Source: Struthio camelus
Taxonomy: Eukaryota > Chordata > Aves > Struthioniformes > Struthionidae
Assembly: GCF_040807025.1 (NCBI RefSeq)
Contig: NC_090942.1
Location: 69,024,911 to 69,088,910, forward strand
DNA length: 64,000 nucleotides
Direction of reading: 5' to 3'
Shown: piece after piece, positions 47,001 to 59,900 of the stretch
Layout of the letters: each line of letters opens with the position of its first letter
How positions within the stretch are numbered: the stretch's first letter is position 1
Notes under the pieces: model-generated
Told to the model about the DNA's origin: nothing
The model's input: only the letters and a program-made list of their open reading frames with translations
Databases searched by the model: none
Translations under genes and position numbers: made by a program

Positions 47001-50000
47001 GAGCTATTCCAGCTATGGTTAGAGTAAGAGATGGCTACTACTGCAAACAGATGATAGATGCTGTTGAGCTTTTAAGATTGCATTTAATTCCTCGGAGTGC
47101 ATACAGAAATGGAGAGGAAACCAGAGAAAGCATGAGAAAGCACTTCTTATATCAACAGTATATCTGACAGTTAAATGAACAAGCAGCCTCATTTGGACTA
47201 CCTGGTGCTTCTGGATAGCTTGCAAGTCTGTACCGTCTGGAATATATCCTTGAACTGACTGAGAAATCACTGTACTATGGAAATTACATCAACATATGAA
47301 AGAAATCATTGCAGCTACCTGGAAAATGTGCAGAAAGGACCCTTCTGGCCATTAACTTCCTCTGGGAACTTAGAATCCCATGGAAAGAAAGTAGTAAGAA
47401 CATAATGGAATCCAATAGTATCATCCAGTACGACTGGTTTCCACTCCATTCGTTTGTTTCCATTCCCAAGACTCCTAAGCCGTTCCCGTTACTGCGGCAT
47501 GGAGCCATACAATGTGCATTCCTTGCAGATATCTTTGAAAGTGCTCGAATAACAGAAGTAGAAACCAACTACCACTCCTTCCCCCCATCATCTTTACACA
47601 CCACTATCATCTTTAGCATGAGTTTTCCGTCAGCTTGGTACTGCGTCTTGACACTGAGGAAACAGAAAGAGCTGACTCTTCCACTGGGAATATTCCGTTT
47701 GTATCGAAGGTATCCCAGCTGAAACAATATGACTATCTGCCTTCAGCAGCCCTTCACCGAAGTCAATAGGAAAAGGGTTGTGTGGTTCTCTGCTGAACCC
47801 CGCATGATGGGGACATGGTTGCCGGTGACTAATTTGCCTAATATCTGCCTCCAGTCCTGCCCCTGCTCATGCTGTGCTCTTGTGCATATGCTGTACTCTG
47901 CCTCCAGGGTTGTCATTCCTCCCTTCTTACTCATATCTCCATGCCTTTTTCATGGTGTCATGTATTCTTAAAAATGCCTCTCTGATTTGGTACAGCACAT
48001 GACCTGGTGCTCTTTCCGTCCTATATTTATAATATCCCAGATTTTAGAAAGAAATTCTGCAGCTATAAAGTGATTGCCAAGTCTCGATAGCACAAAGAAG
48101 TCAACAAAAGGAAAGTACAGAAAAAATCAATGCCATTGATGCAACTGAAACAATCAAAATGGACGTCAAATTTCATTATTCAAAAATACTATCAAATCTA
48201 GTTCAGCATCAAAGGGATTAGGAAAATCAAAAGACTCTAGGCAGTACTGAAGTCAAACTTAATCACATCTTTTTTAATAATGCATGATCAGAAAGAATGT
48301 TGTCTTAAGCTAAGATGAGCTACCTTGCAATGACCCCAACCAATCAGAAACACTGTCAAACTCCTCTGGTAAGGGTTAAGACCAAAACCTAGCAGATGTG
48401 GTGGACTGATCCTTGTAATTTATATTCTTTATAGAGTAAGAGAAGATTTACCGGGATTGATAAATAAGTAGGACTCAATGAAATCCACTCTGGAATTCAA
48501 AAGTGAAGTAATTTATTTTCCTTTCTTTCTTAAACAAAATGGAAAACATATTTGCTTTTTACCCCAGTCTGAGTTCATATTAAATAGCGAGGTGTTTCTG
48601 AAGATCTTCTGGTAAACCTAAGTGAACCAAAAAGCAGTGTCCCCATTAGGTAATCTAATCAAATACCAAGACAAGATTTCAGATGAGTCCAGAAGGACTG
48701 TTGATAAATGTCAGCTTCACATGCATATGGAGTACTTTTTGCTTTGTCTGTTCTACAAGTCATAGAAGGAAATGGAGAAATTCAAGCCAAAGTCCCCCGC
48801 AGTGACAGCAGAAATAGAGTGAGTCAGTTAAATAGTGAATCTGCTTTGCGCCTATAGACAAGGAGTCCCCCTTTCGTTGTGTGGAGCTTGATGTCAAAAG
48901 AGTGCCCCAGGTGATACGCTGGGGAATTAAATGTAAATCGCACCTTTCTTCCAAACCTCTGTGGGTTTGGCTTAAGATGTTAATGTCCCTGCTATTTCAC
49001 ACTTTAGATATTTAGAAATGCTTCTCACACTGAAAGGAATTTTAAATCAGCAATTTAAAAGCCTAAAAGAAGAAAGGCTAATAACCATGTTCCTCTTAAT
49101 GAGCAAGCCACAGTTATTGTGTATAACTAAATCAGAGCCTGGAGTGCGAATTTTGTAGGAGTTATAAAGTGATGATTAATCCTTAAATGAGGATTCCTCC
49201 CCTGTTCTTGAAAGGTAGAGATCCTTCCCCTTGTTAGCAGAGGAAAGAACTTTACTAAATTGCATTAGCTTGATCTTACTGGCAAATATGCTGGCCGGTA
49301 AAGACAGAAAGTGTTGTGTTATTAAAGCACCAAAATTAATTATGCCAGTATAACTGGTTACTCTTTGGAACAAGTATAGAGCTTGAGGGACCAGACGTGG
49401 CACTGTCCTATTTGTTACTGTGGTAGATAATTATGAAAGAAGTACAGATCTGGACTTGCATAACTTGAAAGTGGTACTGAGTAGATTGTAAATTTCCAGG
49501 TTAAGAGTAAAAGAAATATTCCTTTCTCAAAAGCTATAATTTAGAACCTGGAAGGAATTTGACCCACTTTCTGGAAAAAAAAATGTACAGTTTAAAGAAC
49601 TGTGACCAGAGTTGTACTGACTAATGAGTTTTCACAAACCACTCTGGAAAATTCACTTGATGTGCATCTAATCTGGTACAGAGTGGTAAGAGCATTCTAG
49701 GAGTGGCATCACTTACATATTTTTAGCTTGGACTTTTCTGGCCATATCTTCTATATTTTGGAATCAATATGCAAGCAAAATGGTCAGCAGTTTCTGAGAG
49801 ACTGCAAAAAACTACACAATTAGGAGAAGTTACTGTAATTCACTGCTTTAGGTATCTGCTTTACTTGGAACTGGGGCTTGGTCATGCTCTGCAGTTAGCT
49901 TAGGAACTGTGATTGCTTATAAATACCTGTGCAGGGTAAATAAATAATATTTTGGGATATGGAGATAGCTTTTCTACTTCCCAAGAAAGACATGTACCTA

Positions 50001-53000
50001 TCTTGATAGTCCTGAGGATACAAGGCTGCAAAAACTGCATTAGGAAATGACAGGCAACAGTGACTATTTTTGATACCTGCATGTATCAGCAGGATACTCA
50101 GTAAGGTTTTTGTGTCTCCTGACCATGAAGAAGCTTTTTCAAAATTGTCTGCAGACCTGAAAGTAATCCAATAGATGAAGCACATTTAAACAATGTGCCA
50201 AGCAGTGTGCTTTTTGCCTGTGCCAGATATAAGCAAGTCGTGATTTATGCTTGCAAATGCCTCAGTGCATACGTGCACATTAGCTCAGTCAGAATTTAAC
50301 ACGAGCGCTTTTGAAAACTTTAATTCTGAATTGTGCTTTCCATGTTGCTGTTTGTTCTTTTGTATTCGGAACAGGCTCGGCTTCTGAAAGGATACAGAGT
50401 GGAAATTTAAAAGAAACTTAGAAGACAGAAGTTTTAGCTCAGTAACAAACGGAGGTAAGTACTAGTGAGTCATTTGCTGAATTTTGAGGGCAGATTGCTG
50501 GCTGAGAAATTCCAAACCATTCTTTTAACACCACAAAATCCCTCAAATCGCTGACCATAACTATGGGGTTGTTCAAAACCAGAACCTGAAAGGGTGAGAA
50601 TAGTTCACTTTTTCAGAATTTAGCTTCCAAATATGGCTGCCAAGACCTGTTTGTAAATTGTTAACCTGTGTCCTATGACAGCATGACATATGCATTTTCT
50701 CTCATCTCTGCGCAGGAATTGAGTGCTGAAAGGAACAAAGGTACGTGCATTTGTGGAGCAGTGAGGACACTCAAGTGGAGGTGGCACTGAAGCTTCTTTA
50801 GGTGTTCTCACAAGGTGCCTTCTCAATCCAGAACAAGCAGAACAGGACAGAGAAAATGGACTGAATTCTGCAGTGAATCATTAAGGTTGGTGTGTGTCCA
50901 TGTCCTTTAGCTTAGTGATAGATTTTGTTTCAAGCCATGGGGAAGACATGGGTATTTCTGATGGTGGATAAAGTATTATGCAGCTCTTTGTAGCTGTGAT
51001 GTCTTGCTCTCACAGTATGTTCAACCCATAAAAGCTATTCCAGTCATGTGTCATCACTACTAATTGCCCCTCTTCATTCTTTCGTGGTATTGTACGGCAC
51101 AGCTCTAGAAGGAATCCAGGTTTATTCTCTCTCCTGTGTTTCTAGCTGAATACAGCTCCTGAATTATACCAGTTATTCTCCTAACCCCGTTTCAAACTTG
51201 ACCAGATTTTCTCAGAAAGTAGCTGTGATCATCTATATACGAAAGTGAAACTACCAGCAAGCTAATGGTATCTTCTGCACAATTCTGAGGGTTATACCTT
51301 GTAGCTAAAGTGATCTAACAGTCACTTCTGTCCAAAGCAAATGGTCTTCCTAATCTATCTGCATTATCTTACTCTCTGGCATTTATAAAACCCAGCTCTG
51401 AGACAATTCAGCACATTAAGCCAAGGGAAAACTGACTTAAAAAAATGATCCATTTTCTCCAAGTTTAATGAGCTGAATTGTTTTAGAGAAGGGTCTGGCA
51501 AATGCCAGCACAAGGACAAGGTGGGATGTGTATCTGGGAGCAGGAGATAAGAGGGGACAAGGGGTTGTGGGCTGAGGAAGGGCAGGACCTCCCCCTTTCG
51601 GGAGCACCAGTCAGTTAGAACACCCTGGTATCTAATCTTTCTGTTTGTTAGTCATTGCTTTAGACTGAGGGTGTCATGACAAAACCTTCATTACTGTTGT
51701 TTTTACCCTCATGACACAGAGGAAGCATGATGTGTTTCACATAATTTCCTTCATGTAAACAGTGACTGGGAATTTCACGTCTTTTGTGTTAGGGGCATGG
51801 ATTGTATCTTCTCAACAGCTTTTGCTTTCCAATGAGAGTGCTGGGGTGGGAAATAAGGGTGATGTTGAAAGTGGAAATGACTAGAAAGAGTAAGAAGTAA
51901 TTCTCATGTAAAATATGCACCGAGAGACCCTGGAGAAAAGTATCACTTATCTCAGCATATGTCACTTAGGTCAGGACAGTGCTACAACATTTTGATTGTA
52001 TACTTGCACCAGAAAGTCATAAGCGATCAAATTAAGCCATCAAAACTGTTAATGATGCAATTCATATTTTCGGGATTATGTCAGGATACGTCATTCTGCT
52101 TGTGAAAACTAGTGAACTACACCATCCAAACACCTTCTTTGATTGGTAGAAGCCGTATCTCCACTGGAGGTTTGGCCAGTATAACAATACCAGCAACACC
52201 TTTGCAGTCTAGTAGATGAAGTGTAGGTCTGAGATTCATACGCAGCCCAGTGTGAGAGAGTTAGATGCAGCATCTCCTTAGAAGGTTTGAAAAATAGGGT
52301 GATATGTTGAATCATATCATAAAATGGACAGAAGAGCAGTGGAGGTTCTGAGCATATCTCAGTTCTTGTGAAAGGCAGCCACACTGTGCAATGGTTCCCC
52401 AGCAGAGACAGGCTAAAGCTGCAAAGTGTGGGTCTGCATCCAAAATTTCTAGCAGTTCACAAGCAGTCCGCTTTAATCTTTGGTTTCTAGACCCTAACTT
52501 TTCAAATACTTACATGTGGTTATATATATATTTTTAAAGTCCCAGACCGATGCTAGAAAACACAGAAAATGGTGCAAAGCAGGAACTGCAAGTATAACAT
52601 GTGGGATTTCATATTAGAGTCACGTCGATGTGCATGAATTCACCTAGCACTTTGTATATTTGCACAATATAATCTTTGGTTACCTGGTTTGTGTATATGG
52701 GTGCAAACTGCGTATGTGAAATGTCAGCAGTTGATGTACAGAAAACACTGAAAAATAGGTTTCTATGTCTATGCAAGTTCACTAAAAAGAATGCTCCCAA
52801 GCTTGCCTATATGTGTTAACTCTTTTCTTTCTGTACTTTCTAACACTCTCTACTCAATAGCTTATCTTCTAAATGGCAACATCTATGGGTATCAATTTCA
52901 TTTCCCCCTCCTCAAGCAGTTTGTTAGCCATTGCCGTTTGCAGAAACCCTTGTGACCCTTAGATGAAAGACGATTCATTCGTGTAAAATATTATTATTGT

Positions 53001-56000
53001 TAGTCTAGTGTTTTCAGTGGGTTTTATCAGAACCTGATGTCCTGCCAAAAGTAACTCCCTGGGAATCTTTCAACAACTGTTCCTGGGTGTTCTGTGTGTT
53101 ACTGCTGTTTTCTCATACATTGTCCCTGGGAATTACATTCTCAGATTAGAAAAATGTCAGTCATCTTGTTTCTGTGAAAAGAACTGCAGTTCAGGCTGTA
53201 CACTTAAAGGTTTGGCTAAGATTTTGTTTTGGTTTGGGGTTTTTTTTTTTTTTTTGATTTATTATTCAGGTATGTTTTGTTTTCTCATTAACCCCTTTGC
53301 AAAACAGGTTCAAAATGCTAAAAAGATTGACGTGAATCATCCTGTAGCATTATACAAACATTTTGCATAGCTATGAATGGCCATTTAAAGGAAAACTGGC
53401 GTAAAACTGCACCCAGGCTTTCAGTCAACGCTACGGAGAACTTTCAACCCTGCAAAGAACTTTAAAAAGCTAACTTTGTGAAAAGAAGCTGTAGTATATC
53501 ATGGCAGAATTTAAAGAGAGGCCCACATCCCCTTAGTGAGAATTGTGTTTTTCAGAGATTTCCTGGGTGGATTTAGCTTTGAGAGACATTTAGGAGGTGG
53601 TGTAGCAATCTGGGCTCCTGTATGGAACACCACGGTTGTCATGACTGTCACTAATTGACAACAGAGAAACGGCTCATAATGGTCCTCAGTTTTAGTAGTG
53701 TGTTGAAACATTTACATGTTCTAGCACAAAGCGATGGAGGAGGGTGCAGTATTTTCCCCGTAGTTCACTCTTTTTTGATAACACTCTTGCTTTTCAAGTT
53801 TCTGTCTCACCCTGCTAAGCTCTCTGTCGTTGAAGCACCTCAGCTTTATTGTTGATGCATTCTGTATTATCCCTGTGTTTTGTGGTGCCCTTCTGTGCAT
53901 TCACTACAGTTTGTTTCTCGGCAGAACTGAAAACAAATGGCAGTCTGCTCCTTTTTGCTTTTTCACAGTTTCTCATGCCCTGTTTGGGCATCCTAATACC
54001 CTGTCTGATGCTGCTGCTGAGAAGATCAGAGAAGAGGAACAAAAGAAACTCCTTTCCATCAATTAATAGGATTGTCATCACTAATAACTCAACTCTTATT
54101 CTATATTTATTTCTATTTGCTAGGAAGATAAATGTTTAGTGGGATCTTTACAACTGCTCTCCCCAGCTTTTGGCCCTGGGACCAAATATTCATGGGTTTT
54201 GTTGAGTCTTTCGAAGAATTTTTTCCTTGTAATTCACCTTCTAAAGAAATACTGCCTCAAAGGATACCTCTTCGATCTTCAATTTTGTTTGAAGGCCTTC
54301 ACTCAGCTGTGCCTATTATATTTGAATGCAGCTGCAAATTTTTTCCTCCTCTTTCCTGCCCTCCCTACCTTGATTTCATACACCCTCCTAACACCTCTAC
54401 TCCTGAGGCATTTGAGCACATAATGTGAATTTCCCTCGGCTCACAGGAATCAACATGTTGGCGCTGACTGTGTACGCAATAGAGGTGCCTCAGGCAAAAG
54501 GCAGACCAAGCACTGCTTGGTAACAGATACAATATTCCCACAGTTTTGGACCCACAGGATATTATCTATAGCACAGCTGAAAGGACTCACAGAGGCCTGC
54601 CCTCCCTTCACAATGCACCAGGAGGAGAAGAGGGCCTTGAAAAGACATAGATCTTCCCATAGAAAGATTACGATCAGTAAATCACAGCCTCCTCTCAGTG
54701 TCTGTATTTTGCTGGTCCTAAGATAGACTTCCCATAACCATTGTTCTTCTTTCTGCTGAATCTGCTTTACAAGTAACACCCACCGGGCAGATGATAACAA
54801 ATGAAGTGCTTCATGATGTGTAGGGCAGAGATACATCATATGTATGGAAATGTCTAATATAGCTGGAGGAGTTACTCAACTAGATCCTGTCCCCTTATTT
54901 CTTAGAGGGGGAAGGACTGGAGGGCTAGACATAGCATCTTCTGATTGAAAGATAGCAGTACACCACTGGGAATGGCATCCTTTTTACACTGCTGTAGCCA
55001 GATCTGCAAAAGTATATACCCATGATGTCTTTCAGCAGAGTACTTTGTAAATAGACTTATCAAGTCCATGGACACATATGGTCAATTGTACAGAGCTCAT
55101 GACAAAGCTGACAATACATTTCAGTGCTTCTTGCTCTTGCATAACTCCCTTGCGGCTTAGTTTATTGAACTTTGTTTTTCATAAATCATTTGATAATATG
55201 TAAAACAAAAAATAGGGAGGTCTAGTAAAAATCATGTTAGGCACATCAATAACAGACAGACTGGGCTCTTAGCTTAGCTGAGAAACAAGCCCTTACCAGA
55301 TAGGAAAAAACAGGGAGGTGAGCAAAGGAAGAAAAAAATTGCTTTTGGATCACAAAAATGAGAATTGTATTGTTATCGTTTGCAGCCACAGAGCGATGTG
55401 TCTTTTTTTTTTTTTTTTAGCTATTCTTTGCTGTTGGCAGCTACAGAGACACCTTTCCCTGCAGCTGGCCGAGCATCTGAGTCAGCTGCTCCCACAGGAG
55501 AGATAATGTCCCTGTTTGTACGTATCGCGAATGAGGCAACAGGAAGCGCTTTAAAATGACCCAATCCATTCAGCTCAACCCCTGCCCCACCCTGGCTGCA
55601 AATACCTGAGGTCACTGCCACACTGGCCCAGATCTGACTTCTGAGCCTGTTCCCCCACCTGGCGAGCCCGACCCATAAGAGAGTGGTTGTTTCACCACGT
55701 ACCTGCCCTAGAAAGTCAGAACCCTAAAACTGATTGAGTTCAGTAACTCAGGCTTATGCTTGGAGGTTTGTGGCTAGAGGTAGGGCAAAGGGCCTGGAAA
55801 TGAATCAGCAGGCTATTCAGCAACATTGCTAACCAAAAGCTAACTTAATTAGTAGCTATCAAAAACAGTTGCCATCTGCTCTTCAGTTGCCTCTATGAGG
55901 CCAGTCCTCAGCGGATGTTCAGAAAGATATAAATGCATAAAGATACAGATCTACAGCGTGCCTGCAACACCGTCCACATCAGAGATGGCATTAGCTGTCT

Positions 56001-58289
56001 CTTTTTCTCATGGTCTCAGCAGAATAACTGAGCATTAGATGGGCTCAGAGATGAAACACCTTTAGCTATGTTTGTTAGTTGTGGCTTGGATGACGTGGGG
56101 AACTCCATCTTCCCTGATTTCTGGGAACAGAGGCCTCCAAGACTTTCAGCGCTCTGTTTTGTCTTAGTTGTATGTTTCCCCTATTGATTACCATTCGTAA
56201 TCTGTTATTCTGTGGACTCTAAGCTTTGACTGAACTTCTACCTGTCTTCCCAGGAAGGAAATGGGCCTCTGAGTTCTTTTCTGATTTTCTTTCTTTCTTC
56301 CCATGAATCTGTTGAGTTGTGGGTTTTGCGGGACCCTGGCCTGTCTTAAATCAGTGACATAAAAATAAAAAAATAGATCTTCGGACACAACTGAAGAGAC
56401 TCGAGCCAAAATAAACTCCAGCTTTTTCTGCTTTACTGCCAAGCACCCCCCGACTGCAGCTCTGTGTTCTGGGCCTGTTCTCTTGGCTGTTCAGTAGAAG
56501 CAGAGGACAGGCCTCTAACTTTGGGTGGGTCTTAGACTCACCTTATCCCTGTTTTCCTTTTCTCTTCTTCATTGATTTGCTTCCTGTACTTAAGGGGCAT
56601 GGCAGTTTGTTTTCTTCAGGGATGCTGTGACTTCTGCCTCCTCTGAGTATGTGTCAGCCTTTTATTTTGGTAGGCCCATACCTGCTTCCCCCAAGATGCG
56701 AGTAGCTTGCAGCCTGGGTATGAGTAGCTTTCTCCCATGAACTGTGTTACGCCCTGACTTCTCAACTGAGGAGGAGGGAAAAGGGGCTTCTGTTGTTCCG
56801 GTGGACTTTGCCCATGCCTCTCAAGATTTGAATAGGCCAGCATTATTTCACAAGTGCTAAATCTGCTCACAATGGTTTTAAACAGTTGAGCTGCTGAGCC
56901 AGCTGAACAGCAAACACCAGAGGGAAAACCACATTTCGTGAGCGCTTGAGATTCCTTCAGACTGTACGTGGAGCCATTAAGAGCAAAGTAAAAGCCCTTT
57001 GACACAGCTTCCTTGGGCAACTTTTTCTCAGCCACATGCCAAAAATGGGGGCTAAGGAATTGTTCTAGAATCTGCTCCCAAGAATCTAGCACAGGAAAAT
57101 GAAGATGGAGTTCAAATTTGTTCCTGTTGGAAGGGAGGAAAACAGCAGCATATTATATTTTCTTGTGCATATTAATCCGTTGCTGGAGGTCTCTCTGTTC
57201 AGTGTGGATTTCCACTCAAGGTATTGCCAGGGGAAAAAATCAGAAAAAAACAGGTGCTTTGTACTATGCAGGAATACTTTTGGTTGTATTTGTATCTATT
57301 TTCTTTATTCTTTGCTTTTGAGTTAAGAAGAGTCCAGATCATACACCTCATGGTCTTCTGATCATTCTAGAAGAACTAGATCTCCAGCTAAGGTGATCAG
57401 CCATGAAATATGCGAGAATGAGAACAATTATCCAATTGCAAAAAGATGGATGAGGACCAGAGCTCTGAAAGAGCTACTGTTTCTGTCTTTGTCGAGACTT
57501 ATAAGGACAGGGAACTTAATTCTTTTTTGGAAGAAGATGCAATTGCACATACTTCCTAAATAAGTTCTTTCACAATGATCTGGGTTAGCTTAGACATTGA
57601 GCAACGAAGGTTTCCTAGCCCAGACAGTCTTGATTTGCACTGAGGAAGCAATAATAATTGGTGGCGGTGGTGAGGATGAAACTCACCTCCTTTAGTGCTT
57701 CAGCTCCAGTCAGCAGAAGCTGCGTATCTGCAGCCTGAAGTCACACAAGGACATGCAGGACCATTTAATCTGAATCAGCTAAAAAAAGATGCAAACTGAA
57801 AGTAGGATAGTAAGGTTGCATCAAGAACCTGTGTGATCATCCTGAGCCAGAATTTACCTTTAATTTAATTTAGCTTGCTTCATTTTTGGCTTTGGGGTTT
57901 ACTTCTGACACCAACATGGTTGAGCATGACTCTAACTCCACTTAGAAAGAGGTGCAAACACACCTATGTGCCTGGACTTTTGAAATCAGTGAAATTTGCC
58001 TTCCAATTGATGCTGAAGTTATATTCAGCAGAGATGGTACTGTGTTTGGTCTCTTATTGGCAGCTTCAATTAATGTTTTTTTTTTACATTGCATGAAGTA
58101 ACATAGCGCTAAATAGATGACGAAATAAAACAATTTTTGACAGTTTTTTCAAAAAAAAAAAAAAAAGGTGGAGATTAGTATTGCTAAAAACTTAGCCAGT
58201 CCCAGTGCAAAGCAAAGATGAAACCACAGGGCACACTGCAGCTGTACGGCATGGTAATTCAGCCATTCAGCCACAGAAGATCAATCTGT
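44011..58289. other. Presumed NINJ2 intron / upstream region, no supported gene
   Basis: About 14 kb of unique-looking sequence. The longest open frames (plus 47309-47722, minus 56616-57092) resemble no family that I know. Minus-strand exon-like pieces at 50077-50156 and 57687-57734 are discussed as findings. Short A/T runs occur near 46000, 53238, 55402 and 58151. Confidence 0.5.
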
Positions 58290-58465
58290 CCTTCCTGTTT
58301 CTGTCGCTTACTACTTGTACGTCCATGGGTAAATGGTAGTGGTCATTTAATTTTCTCTGCCTTGATTTACCCATCTGTAAAATAGGCAGGAAAGCATATG
58401 CTTCTCCCTATGCAATATGTGAAATTAAAATCACCGATATTTACAAAATGCTTTGAGATCCAGGG
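58290..58465 (+). repeat. MIR-like SINE remnant, sense
   Basis: 'tttctctgccttgatttacc', 'catctgtaaaataggcagg' and 'atttacaaaatgctttgaga tcc' follow the MIR consensus order ('ctcagtttcc', 'catctgtaaaatgggga', 'gtaaagcgctttgagatcc'). This is one of the clearer old SINE matches in the window, though diverged. Confidence 0.6.
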
Positions 58466-59579
58466 ACAGCGGGACTTGGTTTTCACACAAGTCCTGTAAG
58501 AGTATGGAGTATTTCAGTGCTGTTATCTTCTGCAGAAACATTCCTTCCTCAGAAAAGCTTATGTTACAAGAAGATGGTTGCTTTCCCCTAGTAGGAGCAG
58601 GATGACTAAGGTCTGTGGTGAATCTGGGGCTTTTTTCTTTATCCCTCAAAATGTTGTTTGGAGTTGTCTGAGTGCAAAGAAGAAAAATCCTGCAAATATG
58701 TGTAAACGTTTACAAAAATAAGAACCCAAAGCATCAAGGGCCCAAAGAACCCCCAAACCAGTACAACATCTCATTTTCTTGCTCTCATTTCTCTAAACCA
58801 GCTAGATAGGATTCCCCCAGAATTTCCTACATTTGTTGAACTTTGACCTGAGAAACTTCATAATAAATTTTTCCCCCAAGGGTTATTTTTCATGGAAAAT
58901 GTTAAGATCCCAAGAATAATAGTTTTCACAACAGTAATTACAGAATCACACAGCTGATTTATGTAATTTGACAAAAAGTTATGACTCGCCTGGTTCAAAG
59001 GGGTGTGTCAAGCTGTACGGTAACTGGTGATGTGAATTTCTTGCAGCATTTGCACATTTGTCCTTCTATTATTCTGGTGTCCAATTCAAGTGTTTTTGTT
59101 ATGTTTCTACATATCCAGGGTGATTCAGATTATGGCAGTGTTAAGTTTCTTGGAGCTTATTTCCTGTATTCCCTTTTCTCAGTGAGAGTGTTACAAAGAT
59201 TTGACTCACAAGCCAGGGACAGGGAAATGGCTGTGAAAATGCCCATGTGGCTTTTGCAGTGGGAGAACCTGATTCTGCTGTGGGGTTTATTGTACGCATG
59301 CGGCTTTGCCCATTTTTGGGCAAGAAAATGTAAGAATGTTGATTTTTCAAGATAGGCTGAGATTCAGTAACCGGAGGCTGACAGTTTCCATTTTTAGCGG
59401 GTGAATGAACTGAGATGCTGTCCCTGTTTGTCTGACGTAAGAAAACAGAGACAGAGATGCGTGGTTCAGTTCTTGGGTAGGGGAGAGAAAGAAACCAGGG
59501 GAGGAAACTTTTTTGACAAAAGACACAGAAAACCACTTTAGCTGTGGTTTAGTATTGGAAAGGCCTGTGCTGCCCTCGC
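58466..59579. other. Non-coding segment left of the CpG-dense block
   Basis: No gene was recognised. A 124-codon plus-strand frame at 58981-59355 has no family resemblance and low-GC codon use; it is treated as chance. Confidence 0.5.
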
Positions 59580-59900
59580 AGAGGTAAAGCCAAAATGGAG
59601 GCTCACCCACGGCCACAGCTTGGGCAACCTCTGGGTTTTCCTGCGGGTGGGAGAGTGGGCGCGTTGGCAGGCCACCTGCTCCCCGGTGCCCTGCGTGCGC
59701 AGCCAGCGCCTGCTCTAAAATTAAACAACGGAGAACCAAAGGCCGCCCACCTGCGAAGGCTGCCGAAGGTGCCAGGAGGGGACGGGACGGTGGGCCGGGT
59801 GGTGGGAAGAGGGTGGTGGGTTTGCCCCCCGGCCACAGCTCCACGCCAAGGTGCTGTGCGCTCCCCCTCTTCCTCACTGGTTCGGTAACCCCCAGCATCC
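59580..59900. promoter_or_regulatory. CpG-dense block, possible promoter
   Basis: About 20 CpG dinucleotides in roughly 310 bases, at high GC, stand out against the CpG-poor flanks for tens of kilobases. It also includes the GC-rich ends of two minus-strand open frames. A consensus minus-strand donor (CGTGG|GTGAGC at 59607/59606) lies at its left edge. It fits a CpG-island promoter with a short first exon running toward NINJ2, but no coding start matching NINJ2 was found in it. A distal regulatory element or an unrelated transcript is equally possible. Confidence 0.4.

Noticed and set aside
47309..47722. 137-codon plus-strand open frame
   Set aside because: No family resemblance, and the frame is overlapped on the minus strand by another chance frame.
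56538..56605. Minus-strand ATG followed by 18 codons and a perfect donor (GGGATAAG|GTGAGT)
   Set aside because: Considered as a NINJ2 start exon, but its phase would give a stop codon two codons into the NINJ2 exon.
56616..57092. 158-codon minus-strand open frame
   Set aside because: No domain, signal or conserved motif was recognised and codon use looks random. Not supported as a gene.
58981..59355. 124-codon plus-strand open frame near the CpG block
   Set aside because: No recognisable domain and no supporting promoter or splice context on the plus strand. Treated as chance.
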